Shown piece by piece: positions 8,470-16,590 of a stretch of 64,000 bases of DNA (its first letter is position 1; every line of letters begins with the position of its first letter). The stretch lies in contig JAEACG010000006.1 in NCBI GenBank assembly GCA_016401345.1, forward strand, positions 62,001 to 126,000, read 5' to 3'. Source of the DNA: Fictibacillus nanhaiensis. GTDB lineage: Bacteria; Bacillota; Bacilli; Bacillales; Fictibacillaceae. Position numbers and translations under genes: made by a program. The notes under the pieces were generated by a model. That model saw nothing but the letters and a program-made list of their open reading frames with translations. It had not been told where the DNA came from and searched no databases.

Positions 8470-8949
8470 TTACTTCACTACAGGTCTTTCAATACCGTTC
8501 AGAAAATCTTGTATCATCTCAAGGTGATCCGTAAATAGGTTTTGTGGAAGCTTATCTATTGGGAAAAATTTATTATCCATTGATTCCGAATTAGAAGTAA
8601 GAAGATCCCCCGTAAAATCATGACAAGTAAACACATGCATAACCATGGATACTTGGTCGCCATTTGAAAAGGTTTTATCAAGGCGTTGTCCAGAATAAAC
8701 ACCAAACAGCTCAAGTTTACCTAGTGTAAGTCCTGTTTCTTCAAAAACTTCTCGTCTAGCTGTATCCTGGACGGTTTCTCCGAATTCCATAAAGCCCCCT
8801 GGTAAACCCCATTGGCCGTTGTCACTCCGTTTATTAAGAAGTAATTCATTTTCTGTGTTAAAAACAAAAGCTCCGGCGACCACCGTAATGATCCTGGAGT
8901 GACCCACCATTGCTCTCACATACTTTATGTAATCCATCAGAATCCCCAT
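8470..8949 (-). CDS. Nudix hydrolase
   Basis: This is a 159-residue protein with a complete Nudix box, beginning GGFMEFGETVQDTARREV and ending FEETGL. It matches Gx5Ex7REVxEExGU, so metal-dependent cleavage of a nucleoside-diphosphate-linked substrate is expected. The N-terminus (DYIKYVRAMVGHSRI) is typical of Bacillus YtkD/MutT-like small Nudix proteins. The start at 8949 has AAGGA nine bases upstream; the ATG at 8937 has a weaker site. The substrate is unknown, with nucleotide clean-up or ADP-sugar cleavage as the usual alternatives. Confidence 0.88.
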   Translation of the reverse strand: MGILMDYIKYVRAMVGHSRIITVVAGAFVFNTENELLLNKRSDNGQWGLPGGFMEFGETVQDTARREVFEETGLTLGKLELFGVYSGQRLDKTFSNGDQVSMVMHVFTCHDFTGDLLTSNSESMDNKFFPIDKLPQNLFTDHLEMIQDFLNGIERPVVK

Positions 8950-9113
8950 TTCTCTATTTCCTTATTTTTCTACTATACCTTCATTATGTAAGTTCGTCTG
9001 CATTTTTTTTGTAAAAAGACATAATAAAAATGAACTGGTTTATCATCCACTTCATTGGTGTGTTTCTTATAGAGTTTGAGGTCTTTTGTACACTGTTTCA
9101 CAATCTACTGCAA

Positions 9114-9140
9114 AAAGAAAAGCGAGGGTGAATCTCGTTA
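9114..9140 (-). terminator. Weak rho-independent terminator
   Basis: Read on the - strand, ACGAG and CTCGC form a short stem with a 7-nt loop, followed by TTTTCTTTTT. It would end the gene at 9138-9494. The stem is short, so confidence is moderate. Confidence 0.5.
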
Positions 9141-9494
9141 AGCTTCTCTTTGTAAGGCAGGCTTTTCAATCGTACTTAGCAGATCTTCGCGGGCTTTTTG
9201 ACTTAGCTCGTTAGAGTACTCGATTGCCTCATAAATCGATGTAAAGTGCTGTGATGCATAGTACGGTGATTTATAGCAATGTATCACTTTCGTTTGTGAA
9301 GGATAGATGAGCACCTTCCAGTGGTAAACATTTCGTTGCTTTTCACTGCCTTCCATCGCGATGAGCCAGTGTGTAGAGCTCTCAAGTGCTGCGTCGTCTT
9401 CCTGAGCTGTGTTCTTTAGAGCAGCCCGATCATTTTCACCGATTAATATAGGCACCTTTTCATAGAACTCCCTAAGGTTTGGGTAGTTGTTCAT
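9138..9494 (-). CDS. Hypothetical protein (118 aa)
   Basis: The ATG at 9494 has GAGGAG seven bases before it and is preferred over the upstream ATG at 9515. The product begins MNNYPNLREFYEKVPILIG. It has a central soluble region rich in aromatic residues (VYHWKVLIYPSQTKVIHCYKSPYYASQHFTSIYEAI) and no membrane segment. It was not recognised. It is a single gene between terminators, in the same direction as pssA. Confidence 0.65.
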   Translation of the reverse strand: MNNYPNLREFYEKVPILIGENDRAALKNTAQEDDAALESSTHWLIAMEGSEKQRNVYHWKVLIYPSQTKVIHCYKSPYYASQHFTSIYEAIEYSNELSQKAREDLLSTIEKPALQREA

Positions 9495-9589
9495 ACCATC
9501 TCTCCTCTCAAACATGATTTGTCCATTTCACAAAGTACATGTTTCGCTTATTGTGACATTATATGAAGGGAGAAAGGAAAAGATGATTC

Positions 9590-9628
9590 AAAAATAAAAC
9601 CAGATGCCGAAAATCTTTAGCATCTGGT
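9590..9628 (-). terminator. Rho-independent terminator of pssA
   Basis: ACCAGATGC and GCATCTGGT form a 9-bp stem. On the - strand this is followed by TTTTATTTTT. Confidence 0.85.
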
Positions 9629-9637
9629 AGGTGAACT

Positions 9638-10363
9638 TTAGAACCGTCTTCTTTTATTTCGACGAGGTCGTCTCGGCCGTCTGATCTTGATCTCTTTTAC
9701 CTTAATAAAACGAACCCCGATAAATAGGAAGTAAGTAGCTAGTGCGACATAAAAGAAGATCGGTATGCTTTCGAATCGGTTCTTCGCAAGCAAGTAAAAC
9801 ATGTAAAACAAGAATAGCGAGATGATCGTTCCGTATCGCGGCATCGGGATATCCTTGAAGCTTGGAATCTTGATCGTGCTTACCATCAAGAGACCGAGTC
9901 CGTAAAACAGAAGTACAAAAATCCAAAGTGGAATCCATTTTACAAAAAAGACTAAGAATACAACGATTCCCCCAGCTAGCGGGATCGGAATTCCTTTAAA
10001 ATATTTCATCGATTCTTCTGCAGCCGTAATGTTAAATCGTGCTAGCCGGTATGCGCCGAATAGTGGAAAAAGACCTGCAAACAGAAAGCCCCACATCCCC
10101 AGATGAGCGAAGTAGGTATTCGCTACAAAATAGGCGGGTGCTACGCCAAATGAGACAACATCCGCAAGTGAATCGAGTTCCTTTCCGAGGTTTCCTGAGA
10201 CTCCTAAAATCCGAGCTGCTCTTCCGTCGACCGCATCCAGCATCATAGCGATGAAAATGAGGATAGCTGCGTTTCGAATATCACCGTTTGAAACGTAACC
10301 GATGGAAAGAAACCCACAGAATAGATTTCCTAAAGTTAATAAGTTTGGAATATGCTTTTTCAT
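9638..10363 (-). CDS. pssA: CDP-diacylglycerol-serine O-phosphatidyltransferase
   Basis: This is an integral membrane enzyme that joins CDP-diacylglycerol and serine to give phosphatidylserine, the precursor of phosphatidylethanolamine. The CDP-alcohol phosphotransferase motif is complete: Asp43, Asp46, Gly47, Ala50, Arg51, Gly60, Asp64 and Asp68 fit DxxDGxxARx8GxxxDxxxD. About six to eight helices follow. The C-terminal tail is strikingly basic (RRPRRPRRNKRRRF), which suits an association with acidic lipid headgroups or ribosomes. At 241 residues it is longer than the 177-residue B. subtilis PssA. No psd gene is adjacent, unlike in B. subtilis. Confidence 0.93.
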   Translation of the reverse strand: MKKHIPNLLTLGNLFCGFLSIGYVSNGDIRNAAILIFIAMMLDAVDGRAARILGVSGNLGKELDSLADVVSFGVAPAYFVANTYFAHLGMWGFLFAGLFPLFGAYRLARFNITAAEESMKYFKGIPIPLAGGIVVFLVFFVKWIPLWIFVLLFYGLGLLMVSTIKIPSFKDIPMPRYGTIISLFLFYMFYLLAKNRFESIPIFFYVALATYFLFIGVRFIKVKEIKIRRPRRPRRNKRRRF

Positions 10364-10566
10364 TGTTCACGTCCTTAAAAAATACTCTTCTCTATATAAT
10401 AGATGATTTTATTGGAAAAAGTTATGTTTTTTTGGTTAAGTGAGTAGTTTACCATATTTTTTGGGTGGTTGGGGTAGGGGAGATGTTTAAGTAAGTGATA
10501 GCTTATGAACTAAACGCATTCAAAAATGTACAGAAAGAGACTTGGTACGGTTCATGTACTTGGTCT

Positions 10567-10713
10567 GAGCAAAACAAGTATACGATTGAGCGAAAAAGAA
10601 GAGGATTGGGGTGAAACGTGAGCTATACGGAGCGAAACGCCCGACTGTTGGTGTGAAACGAAAGCCATATTGAGCGAACGTGTAATAAATATAAAAACAC
10701 GTACCGTAAAAAC
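10567..10713 (+). repeat. 21-bp phased repeat array A with terminal hairpin element
   Basis: Six units start at 10567, 10588, 10609, 10630, 10651 and 10672, exactly 21 bp apart. Each opens with a core like GAGCGAAACG, GGGTGAAACG or GTGTGAAACG, and the next ~11 bases differ between units. The last unit runs into ACGTGT, a 13-nt AT-rich loop, ACACGTACCGTAAAAAC, which is shared with arrays B-D. The array fills much of the 397-bp gap between pssA (start at 10363) and the rpiR-type gene (stop at 10761). I see nothing else definite in that gap. Confidence 0.85.
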
Positions 10714-10760
10714 AACTTTGTCCACATAAAATATGATAATTCGAGTCCACCCCATGAAGA

Positions 10761-11507
10761 TCACTTCACACTTCTCTTCAAATAACTCTCAAACAAAAGG
10801 TCGATCAATAGCATCAACGTTGATCTTGCTGTAATATCATAGCCTGCGAACTTTACACGGCCGACGGTCATGCTCAAGTTCGTCTTCACCATCTTGCCTA
10901 AAGTAGAGTCGGATGCGTTCGTGATCGCTGCTGTATCAACGACTTTATACGAAAGCTTCTCGGCTGCTTGCACAAGTGTTTTCGTTTCGCCGCTTGACGA
11001 GATAAAGAACACGAGATCGTTCGGTTCTACCATATTCGGTAAAAGGTCGATCATGTGTGATTCGTATGTATAGTGAGTCTGCTTGTTCGTCTGCATGAGT
11101 AATTTGCTGAAGTACTCTGCCATCATTTTCGATAGACCTACACCAACCACCATCACTCGTTTTGCGTTCACGATTTTCTCACTCAATTTTTCGAGCTCCG
11201 TTTTTTGAATCGTTTCAAACGCGGAGACAAATTCCTCTTTATAGCGCTCAACCGGATTATCCCTCAACATGACATGCTGGTTTTCAATCGTTTTTAAAAT
11301 GTATTTCAGTTCCGAAAAGCCTTCAAGTCCGAGCTTATGCGACATGCGTACGATCGTTGTTGTACTCACGTTGTTCACTTTGGCGATCTCGGTTAACGAA
11401 TGCGTTTTTGCTTCATCTATATGGTTGTCTATGTAATACAGTACTTGTTTTTCAGTCGGTGTAAGTTCAGCTAACTTGCTGCTGAACTGATCTAGAAACT
11501 TCCCCAT
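10761..11507 (-). CDS. RpiR/MurR-family transcription regulator of the PTS operon
   Basis: The product has an N-terminal RpiR helix-turn-helix (EIAKVNNVSTTTIVRMSHKLG) and a C-terminal SIS sugar-phosphate-binding domain (MVVGVGLSKMMAEYF, then FISSSGET). Members sense phosphosugars in the cytoplasm. The start at 11507 is chosen because GAGGA lies ~9 nt upstream; the in-frame start at 11555 has no such site. It is divergent from the PTS-mannosidase operon, so it very likely controls that operon. The candidate operators between them are listed separately. E. coli MngR, by contrast, belongs to the GntR family. Confidence 0.88.
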   Translation of the reverse strand: MGKFLDQFSSKLAELTPTEKQVLYYIDNHIDEAKTHSLTEIAKVNNVSTTTIVRMSHKLGLEGFSELKYILKTIENQHVMLRDNPVERYKEEFVSAFETIQKTELEKLSEKIVNAKRVMVVGVGLSKMMAEYFSKLLMQTNKQTHYTYESHMIDLLPNMVEPNDLVFFISSSGETKTLVQAAEKLSYKVVDTAAITNASDSTLGKMVKTNLSMTVGRVKFAGYDITARSTLMLLIDLLFESYLKRSVK

Positions 11508-11565
11508 CGTTAACTTCCTCATTTCCGTACGATTCTTTCTCTTAGTATAGCCCATTTTTCATTCT

Positions 11566-11577
11566 GTACAAATGTAC
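11566..11577. promoter_or_regulatory. Candidate RpiR-family operator
   Basis: GTACAAATGTAC has arms GTACA/TGTAC around two bases. A further TGTACAAAG lies at 11584-11592, about two turns away. They sit in the divergent gap between the rpiR-type gene and the PTS gene, so they are good candidates for the regulator's sites. Binding is inferred from position only. Confidence 0.4.
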
Positions 11578-11590
11578 GGACTCTGTACAA

Positions 11591-11604
11591 AGATAACGCT
11601 TACT
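11591..11604 (-). promoter_or_regulatory. cre-like site
   Basis: On the - strand AGTAAGCGTTATCT matches TGWAANCGNTNWCA at 12 of 14 positions (the first and last bases differ). It stands ~60 bp before the PTS gene, as expected for CcpA control of a sugar operon. Confidence 0.35.
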
Positions 11605-11663
11605 TTCATGTTACAAATAGAGTATAGAAAGTTGGAAGTGCTTTCATACTAGGGGAGATTGGA

Positions 11664-13634
11664 GTGAACGTCATGGAACTAAGAAACATGACCCATCCGA
11701 ATTTAGTGTTGTTCGATGTGGATGCTCAAAATAAAGAGCAAGTTATTCGGCAGCTAATTTCAAAGATTAAAAAACAAAATTATATAGAATCTGAAGAAGC
11801 TTTATTGGAAGCGGTGTTAAAACGTGAGGAGCAATCTCCGACAGGCATGGAGAAAGGGCTAGCGATTCCGCACGGAAAATCGGCAACGGTAAAACAAGCC
11901 GTCTTTGCGGTAGCTCGTCTCAAAACACCACTCCTAGATTGGGAAAGTATCGATCTGAACAATAAAGTTCAGCTCGTATTCTTGATCGCCATTCCTGAAA
12001 GTGAAGCCGGAACGACGCATTTAAAAGTATTGTCTACACTAAGCACAAATTTGATGCGCGATGGCTACTTGGAAGGTTTGATGGCAGCCGGAACAACAGA
12101 AGAATTTTTAAACAGGCTGGATGTTGAAAAGAAGACGGAAGTTACGACTGAAAAAGAGTTCACGAAGACCGTTGTTGCTGTTACAGCTTGTGCAACAGGT
12201 ATCGCGCATACGTACATGGCAGCTGAAGCGTTAGAAAAAGCAGGACGTGAGCTAGGTGTTTCTGTACTCGTTGAAAAGCAAGGTGCGAGCGGAATTGAAG
12301 ATGAGTTATCAGCTGAGGTTATAAAAAACGCGGATGCTGTCATCTTCGCAACGGATATTGCACCAAAGCAAAAAGACCGTTTTGCAGGTAAATCGTATGT
12401 GCAAACGCGTGTAGCTGAACCATTACGAAAAGGGAAAGAAATGATTCAAAAAGCGCTGAGTAACCCTGATGGTGTTGTTGAAGCAGAGGAAGAAGAATCA
12501 TCTACTTCACAATCAAGTGGCGGAGGCGGATTCTTTAAAGATATGGTCCAAGCGGTAATGACAGGGATCTCTTACATGATTCCCGTTATCGTTGCAGGTG
12601 GATTGATGATGGGGATCGCAAAGCTCGGTGCGATGCCGTTCGGACTTGTAAACGAACTTGCTGATCCGAAATACGCTACACATTCAAACGAGATATTCGT
12701 TATTCTGCACCACCTCGATAAGTTTGGAGCACTCATATTCAAATTCATGTATCCGATATTTGCCGCGTTCGTCGCGTATTCACTGGCTGACCGCGTTGGT
12801 CTAGTAGCCGGATTTATCGGAGGAGCTTTTGCTGGCGGACTTCATTACACGTTCTGGAACAACCCGGAAGGCATTCCGTCTGGATTTTTAGGAGCGTTGA
12901 TCCTCGGTCTTGCAGCAGGTTATATCGCTCGCTTCTTGAACCGAAAAATACAGTTGAACAAAAACTTAGCTGCGATGAAGCCGATGTTTCTCATCCCAGC
13001 GATCTCTGTACTATCGATCTTTTTCTTGAACTTTTATATTGTAGACCCTGTTTTTGGCGGTCTGAACGTTGTGTTACGCAACTGGATCGAGTCTGCACAA
13101 GGAACTGGTGACGTTGTGCTTGCATCGATCATCGCTTCTGCAACTGCTTTTGACTTAGGTGGACCGATCAACAAAGCAGCTGGTGCGATCGCGATCGGAC
13201 TTGCCGCTGATGAAGTGTATCCGTTAACAGCTCGCGTTCTAGCGATCGTTATTCCACCGATCGGCCTTGGAATCGCTGTTGTCATTGATAAATATATTGT
13301 CGGTCGCCGTGTATTCCCAGCAGACCTTCGTGTAGCAGGTAATACATCGTTGTTATTAGGATTCCTTGCAATTTCTGAAGGTGCGATACCGTTCATGCTT
13401 CGTAACCCGTTGATCACGATACCGATCAACATTATCGGTGCGATCCTTGGCGCAAGTACGGCTGTCTTGCTTGGAGCTGTTCAATGGCTTCCGCTTCCGG
13501 CAGTTTGGGGCTGGCCGCTCGTTGAGAACCTTTGGGCTTACTTGCTCGGACTCGTTGTCGGCGCTGCATTCATCGCATTCTCCAACATCTTTATACGCTT
13601 TGCGATTTTAAAGAAAAAAGAGAGACAAGCATAA
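11664..13634 (+). CDS. PTS fructose-family IIABC transporter, probably mannosyl/glucosyl-glycerate
   Basis: One chain carries EIIA (His70 in IPHGKS), EIIB (Cys176 in TACATGIAHTYMAA) and an EIIC membrane domain from about residue 290. It should phosphorylate its sugar during uptake with phosphate from HPr. The domain order matches E. coli MngA, the 2-O-alpha-mannosyl-D-glycerate permease. The next genes (GH38, GH13_18, glycerate kinase) support that substrate or its glucosyl analogue. Two starts are plausible, GTG 11664 after AGGGGAG and ATG 11673 after GGAG. A linker rich in Glu, Ser and Gly joins EIIB and EIIC. Confidence 0.9.
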   Translation: MNVMELRNMTHPNLVLFDVDAQNKEQVIRQLISKIKKQNYIESEEALLEAVLKREEQSPTGMEKGLAIPHGKSATVKQAVFAVARLKTPLLDWESIDLNNKVQLVFLIAIPESEAGTTHLKVLSTLSTNLMRDGYLEGLMAAGTTEEFLNRLDVEKKTEVTTEKEFTKTVVAVTACATGIAHTYMAAEALEKAGRELGVSVLVEKQGASGIEDELSAEVIKNADAVIFATDIAPKQKDRFAGKSYVQTRVAEPLRKGKEMIQKALSNPDGVVEAEEEESSTSQSSGGGGFFKDMVQAVMTGISYMIPVIVAGGLMMGIAKLGAMPFGLVNELADPKYATHSNEIFVILHHLDKFGALIFKFMYPIFAAFVAYSLADRVGLVAGFIGGAFAGGLHYTFWNNPEGIPSGFLGALILGLAAGYIARFLNRKIQLNKNLAAMKPMFLIPAISVLSIFFLNFYIVDPVFGGLNVVLRNWIESAQGTGDVVLASIIASATAFDLGGPINKAAGAIAIGLAADEVYPLTARVLAIVIPPIGLGIAVVIDKYIVGRRVFPADLRVAGNTSLLLGFLAISEGAIPFMLRNPLITIPINIIGAILGASTAVLLGAVQWLPLPAVWGWPLVENLWAYLLGLVVGAAFIAFSNIFIRFAILKKKERQA

Positions 13635-13662
13635 GAAGAAAAGCTTTGTTGTCCTTGGAAGA

Positions 13663-13792
13663 GGTTGATTTCCGCTTCAGGATGCTCGCTTTCCGGGGGG
13701 CGTGCGGTGAGCCACCTAGCGCTCTGCGCTGTTAGGTGTCTCACCTGTCCCGCTGATCCCCCAGGAGTCTCGCACCTTACGCTCCAATCAAC
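13663..13792. repeat. GC-rich inverted-repeat-bounded element, copy 1
   Basis: The element is bounded by GTTGATT and AATCAAC. It contains conserved blocks (GCTCGCTTTCCGGGGGGCG, GTGAGCCACCT, AGGTGTCTCACC, CCCGCTGATCCCCCAGG) that fold into nested hairpins. The flanks add TTGTCCT / AGGACAA. It lies between the PTS gene and mngB. A near-identical copy in reverse orientation is at 56187-56315 and a diverged one at 33609-33773. No ORF with a ribosome binding site was found in it. Confidence 0.85.
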
Positions 13793-13853
13793 TTACAAGG
13801 TCGAGAGGACAAAGTGAAATTGAAGCATTATCTCTAAAAATATCTAAAAAAAG

Positions 13854-13891
13854 AAAAGGGGCGCATCTTGTAAAAGGTGACCCCTCTTTCT
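13854..13891 (+). terminator. Terminator or attenuator before mngB
   Basis: AGGGG-CG-CATCTT pairs with AAGGTG-A-CCCCT, followed by CTTTCT. The T-run is short. It lies between the PTS gene and mngB, so partial read-through would let the two be expressed together. Confidence 0.6.
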
Positions 13892-13923
13892 ATTAAACGT
13901 GAGCAACTCGGGAGGGAAACAGC

Positions 13924-16590
13924 ATGAAACAGAAACAAAAAAAGGTATACGTCGTACCGCATTCGCATTGGGATCGCGAGTGGTACTTTACTATAGAAGA
14001 TTCAAACCTACTACTCGTAGAAAACATGGACCGATTGATGGATGTTATGGAGAAAGACCCTGAGTATACGGGTTATGTATTTGACGCGCAGAGCTCAATC
14101 ATTGATGAGTATCTAAAGATTCGTCCAGAAGAAAAAGAACGGTTGAGCCGTTTGATCGCCGATAAGCGTATTTTCGTAGGGCCATGGTACACACAAGCGG
14201 ATTCCCTATTGGTAAACCGAGAGTCATTGATCCGCAACTTGATGTACGGAACGCGAATCGCTGAAAAGACGGGTCACTCCCTGAACGTTGGTTATCTGCC
14301 TGATATTTTTGGTCAGAACACATATCTTCCGTCCCTGTTCAAAGAATTTGATATCGATTATAGCGTGTTACAGCGTGGAATCTATACCGATCAGTTGAAC
14401 GGTGATCTGAACTTCACGTGGCAATCCCCAGACGGCGAGAGCGTGAAGGCAAACAATATCTACTTCGGCTACGGTCCAGGAAAATTTTTATCTGATGATC
14501 CTCAGTACATGGAAGAACGATTGCTGCCTATTTTAGAAAAAATAGCTGATCTGAACGCGAGCACGGATAACTTGTTGTTGCCAGCCGGTGGTGACCAAGT
14601 GCTCGTTCGTGAGCATTTTCCTGAAACGGTAAAAAAGCTGAACGAAAAAGATGACAAACACGAATATGTGCTATCTGACTATGAAACGTTCATGAAGGAT
14701 ACGTGGCAAGAAGGAGATTTTAAGAACGTGATCGAAGGTGAGCTGATCGCGACTCAAAAATCTCGTATCCATAATACGATTCGTTCTCAGCGTTATGATA
14801 TCAAGAAACTTAATGATATTGCTGAAGAAAAGGTCATTTATGAACTTGAACCATTAGCGAGTTTTGCAAGTACGCTAGGTTTTAAATATCCGCAAAGATG
14901 GCTGGATGAGATGTGGAAGATGCTTTTCGATGTTCACGCGCATGACAGCATTGGTGGTTGTAATTCTGATGACACGAACCAAGAAATCGTGAATCGTCTT
15001 ACGAAAGTTATCCGAATTGCTGACGGCTGTTTGAATCTATTAAAAAAACAGATATCAGAAGCTGTGAGCCGTAAGCTAGGCAAAGATTCGATCTTTGTGA
15101 TGTTCCATCTGCTGCCTAAAGAGTTTGAAGGCTCTAAAAAAGTCGTTCTTTTTACAAAAGAAAAAGGGTTCGGTGTTCGTGACCTAGACGGAAATCCTGT
15201 TTTGTTCGACGTATTGAATCAGGAATATATCTCAGGTGGAAAGACGATCGTCGTTACGGCGGATGGCGAGAAAGAAGTAGAAGCGCCTGGTTATTACAGA
15301 AACGAAGTGCTTTTACAGAATGTGAAACTTCCGTCCATGGGCTATGAAACATTCCAAGTGGTAGAAGATGAAGTGATCGAACATGTAGCTCCGAAAGTTG
15401 AAGATAACCGTGCGATACAGAATGAGAGCTTCCGCATTTACGAGGAAGATGGCAGACTTCATTTAACGGTGAAGACATTGAACAAGACAATTTCGGACTT
15501 TGTAAAGTTTGAAAATGTTGCGGATGCGGGCGATTCATATGATTTCTCTCCACTTGCAGGAGATTCTCCGATTTATTCCCGAGAGATCGAATCTGTTTAT
15601 GTTGAGGGAAGTGAAGCTGTAGAATTCATGGAGGTCGTGCATCTGTTGCAGGTGTCGAAAGACTTGGAAGAACGAAAAGTTGGAGACGCAACTGGGAATT
15701 TAGCCATTGTAACCCGATTTGAACTACGCAGTGGTGAGGACTTTATCCGGGTTACACATGACATTGAAAACGAAGTAAAAGATCACCGCGTTCGCGTGTT
15801 GCTGCAAACTTCTGTTGAAGGACCAGATTACTCGTTCGGTGATCAAGGTTTCAGCTTGATTCAGCGCCCGACCGTTAATCCGTACATGGAGAACTGGAAA
15901 AAAGAAAAGTTCGCTGAAGCACCAGTGCCGATCTATCCGCTTGAAAATCTAGCAGGTGTAACGAACGGAGAGTTAACTTCTGCTGTTATCACGAAAGGCA
16001 TCAAAGAGTATGAGTTGATCAAAGAAACGGGGCAACTCGCTTTAACGCTGTTCCGAAGTGTTGGGCTGCTTGGTCGTGACAACTTAGCTTGGAGACCTGG
16101 CCGCGCGTCAGGTATCAACAACAAAGTCGTTTACACGCCAGATGCCCAAATGCAGACGAAAATGTCGTTCGAGTACGCAATTTCATTCACAGAAGGTCAT
16201 GATGTTAAACGGTTGTTTAACATGGTAGATAATTATCGCAGTCACAGTGTGAGTTATCAAAAGCAAGCGTTGAACACGTTTGAAGAGAGACTCGACCGTT
16301 TTGAAATTCCTTATCCAGTGGATATCTTGCCTGCGAGATTCAGCTTGTTTGAGACAGAAGGTGACCTGTTCCTAAGCACGATGAAAAAAGCGCATGACGA
16401 TGATTCGGTCGTCTTACGTTTGTTTAACCCGAGTGAGGTAGAACAGACAGTCTTATTAATAAGCGAACACATCCAGTCTGTTGCACAAACAAAACTGAAC
16501 GAAAAAAGTGTGATCGACGTGAAAGACGAAGTGACGGTTCGAGCAAAAGGATATGTCACACTAAAGCTTCGTATGAAGGAGAATGTGTAA
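13924..16590 (+). CDS. mngB: GH38 alpha-mannosidase (mannosylglycerate hydrolase)
   Basis: This is an 888-residue GH38 enzyme. The zinc motif HSHWDREW is at residues 13-20, the catalytic nucleophile is probably Asp127 in LPDIFGQ, and the second metal cluster is HAHDSIGGC near 338-346. The family's E. coli member MngB hydrolyses 6-phospho-mannosylglycerate from the PTS to mannose-6-P and glycerate. Position after a fructose-family PTS and before a glycerate kinase strongly supports the same role. GGGAGGG precedes the ATG. The stop codon overlaps the next ATG (TAATG), so the two are translationally coupled. It acts in the cytoplasm; no signal peptide is present. Confidence 0.9.
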   Translation: MKQKQKKVYVVPHSHWDREWYFTIEDSNLLLVENMDRLMDVMEKDPEYTGYVFDAQSSIIDEYLKIRPEEKERLSRLIADKRIFVGPWYTQADSLLVNRESLIRNLMYGTRIAEKTGHSLNVGYLPDIFGQNTYLPSLFKEFDIDYSVLQRGIYTDQLNGDLNFTWQSPDGESVKANNIYFGYGPGKFLSDDPQYMEERLLPILEKIADLNASTDNLLLPAGGDQVLVREHFPETVKKLNEKDDKHEYVLSDYETFMKDTWQEGDFKNVIEGELIATQKSRIHNTIRSQRYDIKKLNDIAEEKVIYELEPLASFASTLGFKYPQRWLDEMWKMLFDVHAHDSIGGCNSDDTNQEIVNRLTKVIRIADGCLNLLKKQISEAVSRKLGKDSIFVMFHLLPKEFEGSKKVVLFTKEKGFGVRDLDGNPVLFDVLNQEYISGGKTIVVTADGEKEVEAPGYYRNEVLLQNVKLPSMGYETFQVVEDEVIEHVAPKVEDNRAIQNESFRIYEEDGRLHLTVKTLNKTISDFVKFENVADAGDSYDFSPLAGDSPIYSREIESVYVEGSEAVEFMEVVHLLQVSKDLEERKVGDATGNLAIVTRFELRSGEDFIRVTHDIENEVKDHRVRVLLQTSVEGPDYSFGDQGFSLIQRPTVNPYMENWKKEKFAEAPVPIYPLENLAGVTNGELTSAVITKGIKEYELIKETGQLALTLFRSVGLLGRDNLAWRPGRASGINNKVVYTPDAQMQTKMSFEYAISFTEGHDVKRLFNMVDNYRSHSVSYQKQALNTFEERLDRFEIPYPVDILPARFSLFETEGDLFLSTMKKAHDDDSVVLRLFNPSEVEQTVLLISEHIQSVAQTKLNEKSVIDVKDEVTVRAKGYVTLKLRMKENV

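Noticed and set aside
10567-10713. Possible CRISPR array
   Set aside because: The conserved part is ~10 bp and the gaps ~11 bp, far shorter than CRISPR repeats (~24-48) and spacers (~26-50). No cas genes are present.
10520-10764. Open frames on the - strand through array A giving heptad peptides (for example FAPYSSR, FTPTVGR)
   Set aside because: A 21-bp period automatically keeps a frame open and makes seven-residue repeats. The start codons are GTG with no usable ribosome binding site, and arrays B-D do not share one consistent frame with a start.
13532-13744. Small ORFs overlapping the PTS 3' end and the first GC-rich element
   Set aside because: They are shadows of the PTS gene and of the structured repeat, with repeat-derived residues.
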